From the NCBI GenBank assembly GCA_024692715.1, contig JAILMH010000038.1, positions 1 to 56,823 on the forward strand: a DNA stretch of 56,823 nt, read 5' to 3'. Positions within the stretch are counted from its first letter, which is position 1; the number at the start of each line of letters is the position of its first letter. Below, in pieces: positions 1-8,864 of the stretch. Under the pieces are notes generated by a model that did not search any database, was not told the DNA's origin, and worked only from the letters and a program-made list of their open reading frames with translations. The position numbers were made by a program, and so were the translations under genes. Source of the stretch: Lachnospiraceae bacterium. GTDB taxonomy: Bacteria; Bacillota; Clostridia; Lachnospirales; Lachnospiraceae.

Positions 1-474
1 AAGAGTGCGATGGAGCTCACAGATCTTACAGAATTCCAGAAAGGACAGCTCTACTACTGGCGTCAGGAATATGACAGCGCAAAGGAGAGCTTTGAAACAG
101 CACAGAAGACGGACAGTAATCCGGAGGTTGTGCTTTACCTTGGCAAGACCTATGAGGCTCTTGGTGATACTTCTTATGCGGCATCGCTTTATGAAAATTA
201 TCTTAAGTCTAATCCGGGAAATACAAATATATGTAATCAGCTCGGCGTATGCCAGATGACAAATAAAAATTACAAAAAAGCACTTGAGGCCTTTGAACAG
301 GGACTTGAGGTAAAAAATAGTGAAAACGAACAGTCTTTACGATATAATCAGATAGTTGCTTATGAGTATCTTTCGGATTTTAAGAAGGCGACGGTTTTAA
401 TGGAGTCTTACTTAAAGGATTATCCGAATGATGAAAACGCTAAACGCGAATATGTTTTTCTTTCAACCAGATAA
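1..474 (+). CDS. TPR-repeat protein, 3' part only
   Basis: This is the C-terminal part of a tetratricopeptide-repeat protein; the reading frame is open from the first base, so the start lies outside the window. The visible 158 residues contain successive helical pairs typical of TPRs, with the pattern of a small residue, Y and A (for example YWRQEYDSAKESFETA and NKNYKKALEAFEQGL). TPR units act as protein-binding scaffolds. No signal peptide or membrane segment can be judged because the N-terminus is missing. It ends 21 bases before pyrF, whose ribosome-binding site (AGGAGG) lies in the gap, so it may be co-transcribed with the pyrimidine genes. The specific role is unknown. Confidence 0.8.
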   Translation, partial: KSAMELTDLTEFQKGQLYYWRQEYDSAKESFETAQKTDSNPEVVLYLGKTYEALGDTSYAASLYENYLKSNPGNTNICNQLGVCQMTNKNYKKALEAFEQGLEVKNSENEQSLRYNQIVAYEYLSDFKKATVLMESYLKDYPNDENAKREYVFLSTR

Positions 475-495
475 TATTCCAGGAGGAACAAAGTA

Positions 496-1416
496 ATGAT
501 TAGCAAGCTGATCAAAAAGATTCAGAAGACGGATGCGCCTATAGTGGTAGGACTTGATCCTAACCTCTCATTTGTACCGGAGAGCATTCAGAAAAAAGCG
601 TTCGAAGAGTTTGGAGAAACTCTTGAGGGAGCAGCAGAAGCAATCTGGCAGTTTAATAAGCGCATTGTAGATGCTACGTATGATCTGATACCGGCAGTCA
701 AGCCGCAGATCGCTATGTACGAGCAGTTCGGAATTCCGGGACTGCAGGCATTTAAGAAAACAGTTGACTACTGTCATGAAAAGGATCTTCTTGTGATCGG
801 CGATGTAAAGAGAGGCGATATCGGTTCGACATCAGCTTCTTATGCAAAGGCGCATATAGGAACCATTAAGGTTGGAAACAGCACCTTTAAGCCTTTTGAC
901 GAGGATTTTGCAACAGTTAATCCTTACCTTGGTACAGACGGGATCAAACCTTTTACAGACGTCTGTGCAGAAAATGACAGAGGAATTTTTGTCCTTGTCA
1001 AGACCTCGAACCCTTCAAGCGGAGAGTTTCAGGACAGGATCATTGACGGCAGGCCGCTTTATGAGTGGGTTGCTGAAAAGGTCAATGAGTGGGGTGAAGC
1101 TTCTATGGATGGAGACTACAGCAATGTTGGATGTGTAGTCGGAGCAACATATCCTGAAATGGGAGCAGTATTGAGAAAGCTCATGCCAAAGGCATATATT
1201 CTGGTGCCGGGTTACGGTGCCCAGGGTGGCAAGGGTAAAGATCTTGTTAATTTCTTTAATAAAGACGGACTTGGCGCAATAGTAAATTCTTCCCGCGGCA
1301 TAATCGCTGCATGGAAAAAGGAAGAATATGCGAAGTATACAGAAGAGCACTTTGAAGAAGCATCAAGAGCTGCAGTAGAAGACATGAAGAAAGACATCAG
1401 GGAGGCATTAAACTAA
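496..1416 (+). CDS. pyrF: Orotidine 5'-phosphate decarboxylase, type 2
   Basis: The enzyme decarboxylates OMP to UMP, the last step of de novo UMP synthesis, in the cytoplasm. At 306 residues it matches the longer type 2 family rather than the ~240-residue type 1 enzymes. The catalytic signature DVKRGD is present with D103, K105 and D108, preceded by the substrate-binding VVGLDPN near residue 17. The ATG start follows AGGAGGAAC at good spacing. The TAA stop shares its last A with the ATG of pyrE, which indicates translational coupling of the two last pathway enzymes. Identification is firm. Confidence 0.97.
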   Translation: MISKLIKKIQKTDAPIVVGLDPNLSFVPESIQKKAFEEFGETLEGAAEAIWQFNKRIVDATYDLIPAVKPQIAMYEQFGIPGLQAFKKTVDYCHEKDLLVIGDVKRGDIGSTSASYAKAHIGTIKVGNSTFKPFDEDFATVNPYLGTDGIKPFTDVCAENDRGIFVLVKTSNPSSGEFQDRIIDGRPLYEWVAEKVNEWGEASMDGDYSNVGCVVGATYPEMGAVLRKLMPKAYILVPGYGAQGGKGKDLVNFFNKDGLGAIVNSSRGIIAAWKKEEYAKYTEEHFEEASRAAVEDMKKDIREALN

Positions 1417-2093
1417 TGGAAAAGTACAAAGAAGAGTTTATTGAATTTATGCTTGAGTGCAATGTTCTTAAGTTTGGAGATTTCACAACAAAGAGTGGAA
1501 GAAAGACACCTTTCTTTGTTAATACAGGCTTTTACCGTACAGGAAGTCAGCTCAGAAAACTTGGAGAGTATTATGCAAAGGCAATAAACGAAAAATTCGG
1601 TACAGATTTTGATGTTCTCTTTGGACCGGCATATAAGGGTATTCCACTTACAGTTGCAGCTACAATGGCTTTCAGCGAGGATTATGATAAGGATATCCGT
1701 TACTGCAGCAATCGTAAGGAAGTTAAGGATCATGGAGACAAGGGAATCCTTCTCGGAAGTCCTATCAATGATGGCGATAAGGTCGTTATCATCGAAGATG
1801 TTACAACAGCAGGTACTTCTATTGCTGAAACACTCCCTATAATCAAGGCTCAGGGTGACGTAGAGGTGCTTGGAATGTGCGTTTCTGTTGATCGTCAGGA
1901 AAGAGGAACAGGTTCAAAATCTGCTCTGGCTGAGATAGAAGAAAAATATGGATTTAAGACAACATCTATCGTAAAGATGAGTGATGTGATAGAATATCTT
2001 ACAGAACATGAAGTAAATGGAAAGAAGATTATCGACGAAAAGTTAAAGAGCGCGATTGATGCATATTATGCTCAGTATGGCTCAGAAGATTGA
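1416..2093 (+). CDS. pyrE: Orotate phosphoribosyltransferase
   Basis: The enzyme transfers phosphoribose from PRPP to orotate to give OMP, the substrate of the upstream PyrF. The PRPP-binding motif VVIIEDVTTAGTS lies at residues 123-135, and the 225-residue length is usual for the bacterial enzyme. The ATG overlaps the pyrF stop by one base and no separate Shine-Dalgarno is needed, so the pair is translationally coupled. The order pyrF-pyrE places the two consecutive steps together. Carbamoyl phosphate synthase genes for the same pathway lie about 23 kb downstream. Identification is firm. Confidence 0.97.
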   Translation: MEKYKEEFIEFMLECNVLKFGDFTTKSGRKTPFFVNTGFYRTGSQLRKLGEYYAKAINEKFGTDFDVLFGPAYKGIPLTVAATMAFSEDYDKDIRYCSNRKEVKDHGDKGILLGSPINDGDKVVIIEDVTTAGTSIAETLPIIKAQGDVEVLGMCVSVDRQERGTGSKSALAEIEEKYGFKTTSIVKMSDVIEYLTEHEVNGKKIIDEKLKSAIDAYYAQYGSED

Positions 2094-2104
2094 GGAATTT
2101 GATT

Positions 2105-2263
2105 ATGAATGATAATGAGAAAGTTTATAACAGCATGAGATTTTCATCTGTACTCAACATTGCAGTTGGTGTTGTAATGCTTGTTGTAGGTGTGGCAAGC
2201 GGTGTACTTCTGCTTGTTTCAGGTATCAGACTTCTCAAAAATAAGTCTAAGATTCTTTTCTGA
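2105..2263 (+). CDS. Small single-span membrane protein, 52 aa
   Basis: A 52-residue open frame starts 11 bases after pyrE, with GAGGA just upstream of its ATG. A polar N-terminus (MNDNEKVYNSMRFSS) precedes a long hydrophobic Val/Leu/Gly-rich stretch at residues 16-44, and the protein ends in a basic tail (RLLKNKSKILF). This is the layout of a small membrane protein with one or two short helices. It sits in the same direction and with the same tight spacing as the flanking genes, which supports it being real. No family is recognised and no function can be assigned. Confidence 0.65.
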   Translation: MNDNEKVYNSMRFSSVLNIAVGVVMLVVGVASGVLLLVSGIRLLKNKSKILF

Positions 2264-2278
2264 TAAGGAGCGGTTGTT

Positions 2279-2608
2279 TTGTTTCATTTCGGAAAGAGAA
2301 GATATTTATTTACCAGCAGTCGGCGTTCAGATAAGGGTATCCTGGCAACAGTTCTTGGTGCCCTTGCGCTGGCAGCATGTATCGGTGTTATATCAGCAGT
2401 TATGAAGGCAGGCGGAAATGCCAACAGCCATCTTGGAGCTGTTGGTCTTGTGTCCTGCCTTTTTGGCGTTGCAGGTCTTGTGGTTGGTATCATAAGTTTA
2501 GTTGAGAAAGATACCTATAGGTTTTTCCCAAGATTTGGTTTTGCGCTTTCGTTATTAACAATTTTAATGTGGGGAGGCATTTTGTATGCTGGATTTATAC
2601 TCGCCTGA
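2279..2608 (+). CDS. Small membrane protein, resembles DUF6142-type
   Basis: A 109-residue protein starts at TTG, eight bases after AAGGAG; no in-frame ATG gives a better start. The N-terminus is basic (FHFGKRRYLF), followed by three hydrophobic segments near residues 23-41, 53-77 and 85-107, so it is an integral membrane protein. The pattern resembles a small membrane family I recall from Lachnospiraceae (DUF6142), but this is from memory and was not searched. It overlaps the next gene by 23 bases, showing coupling. It belongs to the pyrF-pyrE transcription unit by spacing. Function unknown. Confidence 0.75.
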   Translation: MFHFGKRRYLFTSSRRSDKGILATVLGALALAACIGVISAVMKAGGNANSHLGAVGLVSCLFGVAGLVVGIISLVEKDTYRFFPRFGFALSLLTILMWGGILYAGFILA

Positions 2609-4598
2609 GGAAAAGGAACTTATCCTTGAGCGCCGTGAACTTAGCATTTCACGGATCAGAGAAATAGAAAATGAAAATGCGATTCCTGCATCATATATGG
2701 ATTTTTTCAGAAAAGGAGCGAGATTTATTCTTGAGCCTTCTTATGATGCTGCGCTTCCCGAGAGGTATGAGAGCAGTTGGTTAAATCCTGTTTATGCAGT
2801 CGGGCAGTGCGGAAAAGAAATGGGAAGGATGCTTTCGTTTCTTGCCTATGAACTGCTTGGAATTATTGCGTTTAAGAAAGAAGGACGTCTTCTCGATGAA
2901 ACTATTCTTGAAGAAGTCTTTGTTGAAGTCTACAGTGCGTTCACGGTGTCTTATGCTGAAGAAAAAGCTGAACCATCAATTGAAGAGATTCATGGAATTC
3001 TCTACTCATTTGTCAGTGATTATGCTGATTATACAGTTGCGTTCAGAACGAGAGAAATGCTTGATACTTCTCTGAATTTTGCAAAAGATATTATTATGAA
3101 CGCAGATTTGAGCGATATTTCATATCTTGATGAATTTGGAGAATATATCGATGAAGATACCAAAAAAGTAGCTTCATTTTTGAATTCTCTTGATGATGCG
3201 GATATTAAGGCTATGGCTGATACCTACACAGAAGGTTTCCGCATTGGATTTATAAATACAGGAAAAGATCTTTCAAAGAAAAAGTCTGTCAGCATTCACT
3301 ACGTTCTGGGCTTTGAACGTGTTGTGAGAGAGGCTGTCAAGAATTTCAGGGCACTTGGCCTTGAACCGACGATTTATCGCCGTCAGCTCCATGCTGCTTC
3401 CAGAAATGGCATGCGAAGAAGCGGATTTCAGGGAGCCTGGGTGAATAAGCAGATGGATTTCGACCATCGTGAAGATAATGCCCTGTTTCTGGATAAGGCC
3501 TTTGTGACCCGTAAGCTTGAGGTCATGAAGAATACTTTCGAAGAATATAAGAAGGAAGCCCGTGAATATGCAGGTCCTGCTGTCATGGAGGTATTTGGTG
3601 AGGAACCATTTGAGCCTGAGACACATGAAGAAGCATATTCTCTTAGTGATGAGCAGCATAAGCTTGCTGTGGAACTTGCAGCTAAGAGCGGCACACTTAC
3701 AAGTCAGTACATTCGCGGAGATGAAAGAAGCTTTACGATCATCTCATATCCTGTTCCGGCTATCGGAAAGGATTTTGAAGCAATATTCCGTGAAACGGTA
3801 AAGCTAAATACCCTAGATTATGAAAAATATAAAACTATGCAGCAGCATATTATCGATGTTCTTGAAATGGGAGATCACGTAGAGATCAAAGGAAAGGGTG
3901 CCAATAAGACAGATATGACTGTCCGGCTCCACGATCTTCCGGATAAGAAGACACAGACAGTATTTGAGAACTGTGTTGCTGATGTGAATATACCTGTGGG
4001 AGAGGTCTTTACCTCACCTAAGCTTTCAGGTACTAACGGCAGGCTTTTCGTTTCAGAGGTATATCTTTTTGGATTGCGCTATGAAAATCTTGAATTTACT
4101 TTTAAGGATGGATTTGTAACGGATTACAACTGTACAAACTTTGAAAGTGAAGAGAAAAATAAGAAGTATATCGAATCCGGTATTCTTCATCATCATAAAA
4201 CGCTTACTCTTGGTGAGTTTGCGATCGGAACAAATACTACAGCGTATGCTATGGCAAAGAGGTATGATATTTTCTCAAGACTTGAGATACTGATAGCTGA
4301 GAAGACAGGGCCTCATTTCGCATTGGGAGACACCTGCTACAGCAGGGAAGAGGATGTGACAGTCCATAATCCTGATGGTAGAGAAATAATTGCCAAAGAT
4401 AATGAGCATACATTAAAAAGAAAGAGTGATACAAACTTTACATATTATGAGTGCCATACGGACGTAACAATACCGTATGACGAGCTGGATACTATTACGG
4501 CAGTGGACAGCGATGGAAATCGCTATCCGATCATTGCAGGCGGAAGGTTCGTTGTGGAAGGCACAGAAGAACTGAATAAACCGCTTGACGAGTTTTAA
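2586..4598 (+). CDS. Aminopeptidase, peptidase family M29, with N-terminal extension
   Basis: The C-terminal half carries the metal-ligand pattern of family M29 aminopeptidases (AmpS/PepS/T type). The residues are E of GEVFTSP (about 473), E of GEFAIGTNTTA (about 543), H of EKTGPHFALGDTCY (about 576), the following Y (about 585), and H and D of HTDVTIP (about 624 and 626). Such enzymes are cytoplasmic dinuclear-metal exopeptidases that release N-terminal amino acids. The 670-residue length is well above the ~400 residues of classic members. The first ~300 residues form an acidic, mostly helical extension with no motif I recognise. No signal peptide is seen. The start overlaps the upstream membrane protein gene. 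Confidence 0.82.
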   Translation: MLDLYSPEEKELILERRELSISRIREIENENAIPASYMDFFRKGARFILEPSYDAALPERYESSWLNPVYAVGQCGKEMGRMLSFLAYELLGIIAFKKEGRLLDETILEEVFVEVYSAFTVSYAEEKAEPSIEEIHGILYSFVSDYADYTVAFRTREMLDTSLNFAKDIIMNADLSDISYLDEFGEYIDEDTKKVASFLNSLDDADIKAMADTYTEGFRIGFINTGKDLSKKKSVSIHYVLGFERVVREAVKNFRALGLEPTIYRRQLHAASRNGMRRSGFQGAWVNKQMDFDHREDNALFLDKAFVTRKLEVMKNTFEEYKKEAREYAGPAVMEVFGEEPFEPETHEEAYSLSDEQHKLAVELAAKSGTLTSQYIRGDERSFTIISYPVPAIGKDFEAIFRETVKLNTLDYEKYKTMQQHIIDVLEMGDHVEIKGKGANKTDMTVRLHDLPDKKTQTVFENCVADVNIPVGEVFTSPKLSGTNGRLFVSEVYLFGLRYENLEFTFKDGFVTDYNCTNFESEEKNKKYIESGILHHHKTLTLGEFAIGTNTTAYAMAKRYDIFSRLEILIAEKTGPHFALGDTCYSREEDVTVHNPDGREIIAKDNEHTLKRKSDTNFTYYECHTDVTIPYDELDTITAVDSDGNRYPIIAGGRFVVEGTEELNKPLDEF

Positions 4599-4684
4599 CC
4601 AATTTACGAGCTCCATCTATTACCAGATTAAAGATATAGGCGTACAAAAGAGTACGACCGCCATGAAAAGGAGAGACTAATCTA

Positions 4685-5200
4685 ATGGCAAAAGTAGGAA
4701 TTGTAATGGGATCTGATTCAGACATGGCTGTAATGTCAAAGGCAGCAGAACTGCTTGACGAATTCGGCATTGAGTATGAAATGAATATCATTTCAGCTCA
4801 CAGAGAGCCGAATGAGTTCTTTGAATGGGCAGGCAATGCAGAGAAGAACGGCATTAAGGTTATTATTGCAGGTGCAGGTATGGCAGCACACCTTCCGGGT
4901 ATGTGCGCAGCTATATTTCCACTCCCTGTTATAGGTGTACCGATGTACTCAAAGGCACTTGGAGGAAACGATGCGTTGTATTCTATCCTGCAGATGCCAT
5001 CCGGAATTCCGGTAGCGACCGTAGCAATCGACGGTGCTAAGAATGCTGCAATTCTCGCAGCAAGGATCCTTGCGGTATCCGATGATGAACTTCTTGGAAA
5101 GCTTAAGAATTATAAAGAAAATCTTAAGGAACAGGTAGTAGAGAAAGATGCTAAGCTGAAGAAAGACGGCTGGAAAGAGTATCTTAAATCACAGAAATAA
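4685..5200 (+). CDS. purE: N5-carboxyaminoimidazole ribonucleotide mutase
   Basis: PurE interconverts N5-CAIR and CAIR in de novo purine synthesis. The signature GIVMGSDSDMAVM lies at residues 5-17 and SAHREP follows near residue 38; the 171-residue length fits a class I enzyme. Class I enzymes normally work with PurK, which is not adjacent, so either purK is elsewhere or CO2 is used directly. AAAGGAGAG lies 7-15 bases before the ATG. It leads a purine cluster with purM, purN and purD. No purine riboswitch is visible in the 86-base upstream gap. Confidence 0.96.
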   Translation: MAKVGIVMGSDSDMAVMSKAAELLDEFGIEYEMNIISAHREPNEFFEWAGNAEKNGIKVIIAGAGMAAHLPGMCAAIFPLPVIGVPMYSKALGGNDALYSILQMPSGIPVATVAIDGAKNAAILAARILAVSDDELLGKLKNYKENLKEQVVEKDAKLKKDGWKEYLKSQK

Positions 5201-5259
5201 CCCATTTGATTGGTACTATATATTATTAGCACAAAGCATAGAAATGCTGGAGGAGTAAC

Positions 5260-6285
5260 ATGGATTACAAGAGCGCTGGAGTAGATGTAGAAGCAGGATA
5301 CAAGGCTGTCGAGCTTATGAAGAAGCACGTCAAAGAGACGATGCGTCCGGAAGTCCTTGGTGGACTTGGCGGATTCAGTGGAGCATTTTCACTGAAGAAC
5401 TTCATGACTATGAAGAATCCGACACTGGTTTCAGGAACAGATGGTGTTGGAACTAAGCTTAAGCTTGCTTTTATTCTTGATAAGCATGACACTGTCGGAA
5501 TCGACTGTGTTGCAATGTGTGTTAATGATATCGCATGTGCAGGCGGAGAACCACTGTTCTTCCTTGATTACATCGCATGCGGTAAGAATTATCCTGAAAA
5601 GATCGCAACTATCGTAAAGGGAGTTGCTGATGGATGTAAGCAGAGTGATGCTGCCCTTATCGGTGGTGAGACTGCTGAGATGCCGGGCTTCTACCCTGAA
5701 AATGAGTATGATCTTGCAGGTTTTGCAGTAGGCATTGTTGATCAGGATAATTTAATCGATGGCTCCTCTATAAAGGATGGAGATGTACTGGTCGGAATAG
5801 GTTCTTCAGGTGTACATTCCAATGGATTTTCACTGGTAAGAAAAGTATTTGAAATGTCAGAGGCAAGTCTCAGCCGTCATTTCGATTCACTTGGATGTAC
5901 TTTAGGTGAAGCACTTATCAGACCGACAAAGATTTATGTTAAGGCTTTAAGAGAGGTTAAGAATGCAGGAGTTACAATCAAGGGATGCAGCCACATCACA
6001 GGCGGCGGTTTCTACGAGAACATTCCAAGAATGCTCCCTGCTGACATAACTGCAGTTATCAATAAAAATTCCTATGAGATCCCTCCTATCTTTGAGATGA
6101 TCGCAAAGGACGGCGGAATTGAAGAGCACATGATGTATAATACATATAACATGGGTATCGGAATGCTTCTTGCAGTAGATCCGGCTGATGCTGATAAGAC
6201 AGTTGAGGCAGTAAGGAAGTCCGGAGAAAAGGCCTTCATCATCGGTCGTGCAGAGAGCGGTGAGAAGGGAGTTCGTTTATGCTGA
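5260..6285 (+). CDS. purM: Phosphoribosylformylglycinamidine cyclo-ligase (AIR synthetase)
   Basis: PurM closes the imidazole ring, converting FGAM to AIR with ATP. The N-terminus ([16 protein letters not shown]) and the motifs [27 protein letters not shown] and [11 protein letters not shown] are all characteristic, and 341 residues is the usual length. GGAGGAG precedes the ATG by about 6 bases. The gene overlaps purN by 7 bases. It acts directly downstream of PurL, whose gene lies separately at 21164. Confidence 0.97.
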   Translation: MDYKSAGVDVEAGYKAVELMKKHVKETMRPEVLGGLGGFSGAFSLKNFMTMKNPTLVSGTDGVGTKLKLAFILDKHDTVGIDCVAMCVNDIACAGGEPLFFLDYIACGKNYPEKIATIVKGVADGCKQSDAALIGGETAEMPGFYPENEYDLAGFAVGIVDQDNLIDGSSIKDGDVLVGIGSSGVHSNGFSLVRKVFEMSEASLSRHFDSLGCTLGEALIRPTKIYVKALREVKNAGVTIKGCSHITGGGFYENIPRMLPADITAVINKNSYEIPPIFEMIAKDGGIEEHMMYNTYNMGIGMLLAVDPADADKTVEAVRKSGEKAFIIGRAESGEKGVRLC

Positions 6286-6908
6286 GAACAGCGGTCCTCG
6301 TCTCAGGCGGGGGAACGAATCTGCAGGCTGTCATTGATGGTGTGAAGGAAGGAAAGATCACAAATACCGAGCTTGTTCGTGTAATAAGTAATAAGCCCGG
6401 TGTCAAGGCACTTGAAAGAGCTGAGAAGGCCGGTATTGCCACAGCAGTTGTTTCTAAAAAGGATTTTGCGTCGCTTGAGGAGTTCAACGACGCACTCCTT
6501 TCTGCTATAGATGAGGCTGAGCCTGATCTTATAGTACTTGCGGGATTTCTTGTGGTTCTGCCTGAAAAGCTCGTTAAGAAATATTCAAATAAGATCATAA
6601 ACATTCATCCGTCGTTGATCCCGTCATTTTGCGGAGTGGGATACTATGGACTTAAGGTTCATGAAGAAGTGATAAAGCGCGGTGTTAAGGTAACAGGCGC
6701 GACGGTTCATTTTGTCGATGAAGGCTGTGACTCAGGCCCTATCATTTTACAGAAGGCTGTCGAGGTACAGCAGGATGATACGCCGGAGGTGCTTCAGAGG
6801 CGTGTCATGGAGCAGGCAGAATGGAAGATCATGCCGCAGGCGATCGATCTGATAGCAAACGGAAAAGTTACTGTAGTTGACAGAAAGGTGAAGGTGGATC
6901 TGAAATGA
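6279..6908 (+). CDS. purN: Phosphoribosylglycinamide formyltransferase
   Basis: PurN uses 10-formyltetrahydrofolate to formylate GAR to FGAR. The N-terminal [13 protein letters not shown] is the phosphate-binding loop of the family. The catalytic residues are visible as N108 and H110 in [11 protein letters not shown] and D151 in [10 protein letters not shown]. The 209-residue length is typical. The start overlaps the end of purM by 7 bases and the end overlaps purD by 4 bases, so the three genes are translated as a coupled unit. Confidence 0.96.
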   Translation: MLRTAVLVSGGGTNLQAVIDGVKEGKITNTELVRVISNKPGVKALERAEKAGIATAVVSKKDFASLEEFNDALLSAIDEAEPDLIVLAGFLVVLPEKLVKKYSNKIINIHPSLIPSFCGVGYYGLKVHEEVIKRGVKVTGATVHFVDEGCDSGPIILQKAVEVQQDDTPEVLQRRVMEQAEWKIMPQAIDLIANGKVTVVDRKVKVDLK

Positions 6909-8179
6909 ATGTACTTATTGTTGGAAGCGGCGGAAGAGAACATGCTATCGCAGAGGCTGTTTCAAGATCGAGCAGAGTAGATAAAATATATTGTGCACCG
7001 GGTAATGCGGGTATTGCTGAAATTGCAGAATGTGTCGATATAAAGGTAATGGAGTTTGACCGTATCGCAAAATTTGCGAAAAATCATGATATAGGTCTTA
7101 CGATCGTCGGACCTGATGATCCGCTCGTCGGAGGTCTTGTGGATGTACTTGAGGAAGCCGGAATCAGAGCTTTCGGTCCGAGAAAAAATGCAGCTATCCT
7201 TGAGGGTTCAAAAGCATTTTCAAAAGATCTCATGAAGAAGTATAATATACCTACAGCACAGTATGAAGTATTCACTGATGCTGCTTCAGCACTGGCTTAT
7301 CTGGATAATGCAAAATTACCGATAGTGCTCAAGGCTGACGGACTTGCACTTGGAAAGGGTGTGCTTATCTGTAATACTCTTGATGAGGCAAGAAACGGTG
7401 TCAAGGAGATCATGCTTGACAAGAAGTTTGGTACAGCCGGAAATAAGATGGTCATCGAGGAATTCATGACAGGACGTGAGGTTTCAGTTCTTACATTCTG
7501 TGATGGAAAAACTGTCAAGATCATGTCAAGTGCGCAGGATCACAAGCGTGCAGGTGACGGTGATACAGGACTTAATACAGGAGGAATGGGAACATTTTCA
7601 CCTTCTCCTTTCTTTACAAAGAAAATTGAGGATTACTGCAAGAAGGAGATCTTCCAGCCTACAGTTGATGCAATGAAGGCTGAAGGCAGAGAGTTTAAGG
7701 GAGTTATCTTCTTTGGACTTATGCTTACAGAAGAAGGTCCTAAGGTGCTTGAGTATAATGCGAGATTTGGTGATCCGGAAGCACAGGTAGTACTTCCTCG
7801 TATGAAGAATGACATAATTGATGTTATGGAAGCCTGCGTAGATGGAAAGCTCGGAAAGATCAAGCTTGAGTTCGAGGATAATGCAGCCGTATGCGTGATC
7901 CTTGCATCAGATGGATATCCGGTTTCTTATACCAAGGGACATGTTGTCACAGGACTTGAAGAGTTTGACAAGCATCCCGGATATTATTGTTTCCATGCCG
8001 GAACCAGAAAGAGCAGTACCCGTGGCGTAGTTACAAACGGAGGAAGAGTATTAGGTGTAACAGCTGTCGGTGAAAACTTGAGACAGGCAAGAGCCAATGC
8101 TTATGAGGCTGTTCAGTGGGTGAAGTTTGAAAACAAATACTACAGAAAAGATATTGGTAAAGCAATTGATGAAGCGTGA
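6905..8179 (+). CDS. purD: Phosphoribosylamine-glycine ligase
   Basis: PurD joins phosphoribosylamine and glycine to make GAR, the substrate of PurN. It is an ATP-grasp ligase: the N-terminal [15 protein letters not shown], the central LKADGLALGKGV and the metal-site EYNARFGDPEAQ motif are clear. The 424-residue length is normal. The ATG overlaps the purN stop (ATGA arrangement). It is the last purine gene of this cluster; purF, purH and purB are not seen nearby. Confidence 0.97.
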   Translation: MNVLIVGSGGREHAIAEAVSRSSRVDKIYCAPGNAGIAEIAECVDIKVMEFDRIAKFAKNHDIGLTIVGPDDPLVGGLVDVLEEAGIRAFGPRKNAAILEGSKAFSKDLMKKYNIPTAQYEVFTDAASALAYLDNAKLPIVLKADGLALGKGVLICNTLDEARNGVKEIMLDKKFGTAGNKMVIEEFMTGREVSVLTFCDGKTVKIMSSAQDHKRAGDGDTGLNTGGMGTFSPSPFFTKKIEDYCKKEIFQPTVDAMKAEGREFKGVIFFGLMLTEEGPKVLEYNARFGDPEAQVVLPRMKNDIIDVMEACVDGKLGKIKLEFEDNAAVCVILASDGYPVSYTKGHVVTGLEEFDKHPGYYCFHAGTRKSSTRGVVTNGGRVLGVTAVGENLRQARANAYEAVQWVKFENKYYRKDIGKAIDEA

Positions 8180-8233
8180 TCTGATGCGTTAGCACCGGAT
8201 TTGAGATAAAGTACTTTTGAGGGGGTACAAAGT

Positions 8234-8722
8234 ATGAGATCATCAAAAAATGCTCAAATGTATCTGAAAAATAAGTTCGAGAACATCTACCATGCTCCGG
8301 ATCGATGTCCGGACTGTGAGGTAATGCTCGAATATAATGGACTGGGTGAATATAAGTGTCCTAAATGCGGTAAGATATACAAGGACGACTTTGGACGTGT
8401 CCGGGAATATCTGGATGAGCACAGAGGAGCTACCGTAACAGAGATCGCTTCAGTGACGGGAGTACAGGAAACCCTGATAACCAGGATGCTTAGGGATGAG
8501 CGTCTGGAGGTTGCGGAGGGATCAAAGACATTTCTTGCATGCGAAGCATGTGGAAAGCCTATCCGAAGCGGCTATTACTGTGATGAATGTGCACAGATAG
8601 CGGCTGCAGCAAAGAAAAAACGGGATAAGGAGAATGAAATCCTCGACAGAAAGGATCTTATTCGTGGCCTTGGTAAGGCTATGAATGAAGACGATGGAAA
8701 AAAGAGATTCGAGAGGCGTTGA
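8234..8722 (+). CDS. Zinc-ribbon protein with central helix-turn-helix, YvyF-like
   Basis: The 162-residue protein has an N-terminal CPDC...CPKC zinc ribbon (about residues 20-42), then a helical segment GATVTEIASVTGVQETLITR (about 56-75) that reads as a helix-turn-helix, then a second CEAC...CDEC cluster (about 97-118). The tail is lysine-rich. The layout resembles the flagellar-operon protein family of B. subtilis YvyF, in which a zinc ribbon precedes a MerR-like HTH. No flagellar genes are in this window, so a motility role is not supported by context. GAGGGGG lies upstream of the ATG. A role in nucleic-acid or protein binding is inference. Confidence 0.75.
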   Translation: MRSSKNAQMYLKNKFENIYHAPDRCPDCEVMLEYNGLGEYKCPKCGKIYKDDFGRVREYLDEHRGATVTEIASVTGVQETLITRMLRDERLEVAEGSKTFLACEACGKPIRSGYYCDECAQIAAAAKKKRDKENEILDRKDLIRGLGKAMNEDDGKKRFERR

Positions 8723-8864
8723 TTCAGGATATGTTGTTTTTACTGCAGTGGAGGATAGAGCAGATTTACCAGAAATGATGGCACAGGCTGGTATTGAAAA
8801 CATAAGAAGCATTGATATAAAGATATGTAAATGCGGACTTTATGGACATGCCGGTCTATATTGA
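8694..8864 (+). CDS. Possible 56-aa small protein overlapping the zinc-ribbon gene
   Basis: An open frame in a different phase starts at an ATG inside the end of the zinc-ribbon gene (29-base overlap) and runs 57 codons. Beyond the overlap it reads as plausible protein (VDSGYVVFTAVEDRADLPEM, then KICKCGLYGHAGLY at the C-terminus) with balanced composition and no rare run of codons. The ribosome-binding site is weak (GAATGAAG). It could equally be a chance frame or the remnant of a longer gene. I do not recognise a family. Confidence 0.35.
   Translation: MEKRDSRGVDSGYVVFTAVEDRADLPEMMAQAGIENIRSIDIKICKCGLYGHAGLY

Noticed and set aside
4599-4684. Possible purine riboswitch before purE
   Set aside because: The gap is 86 bases and lacks the conserved junction and loop sequences of the purine aptamer.
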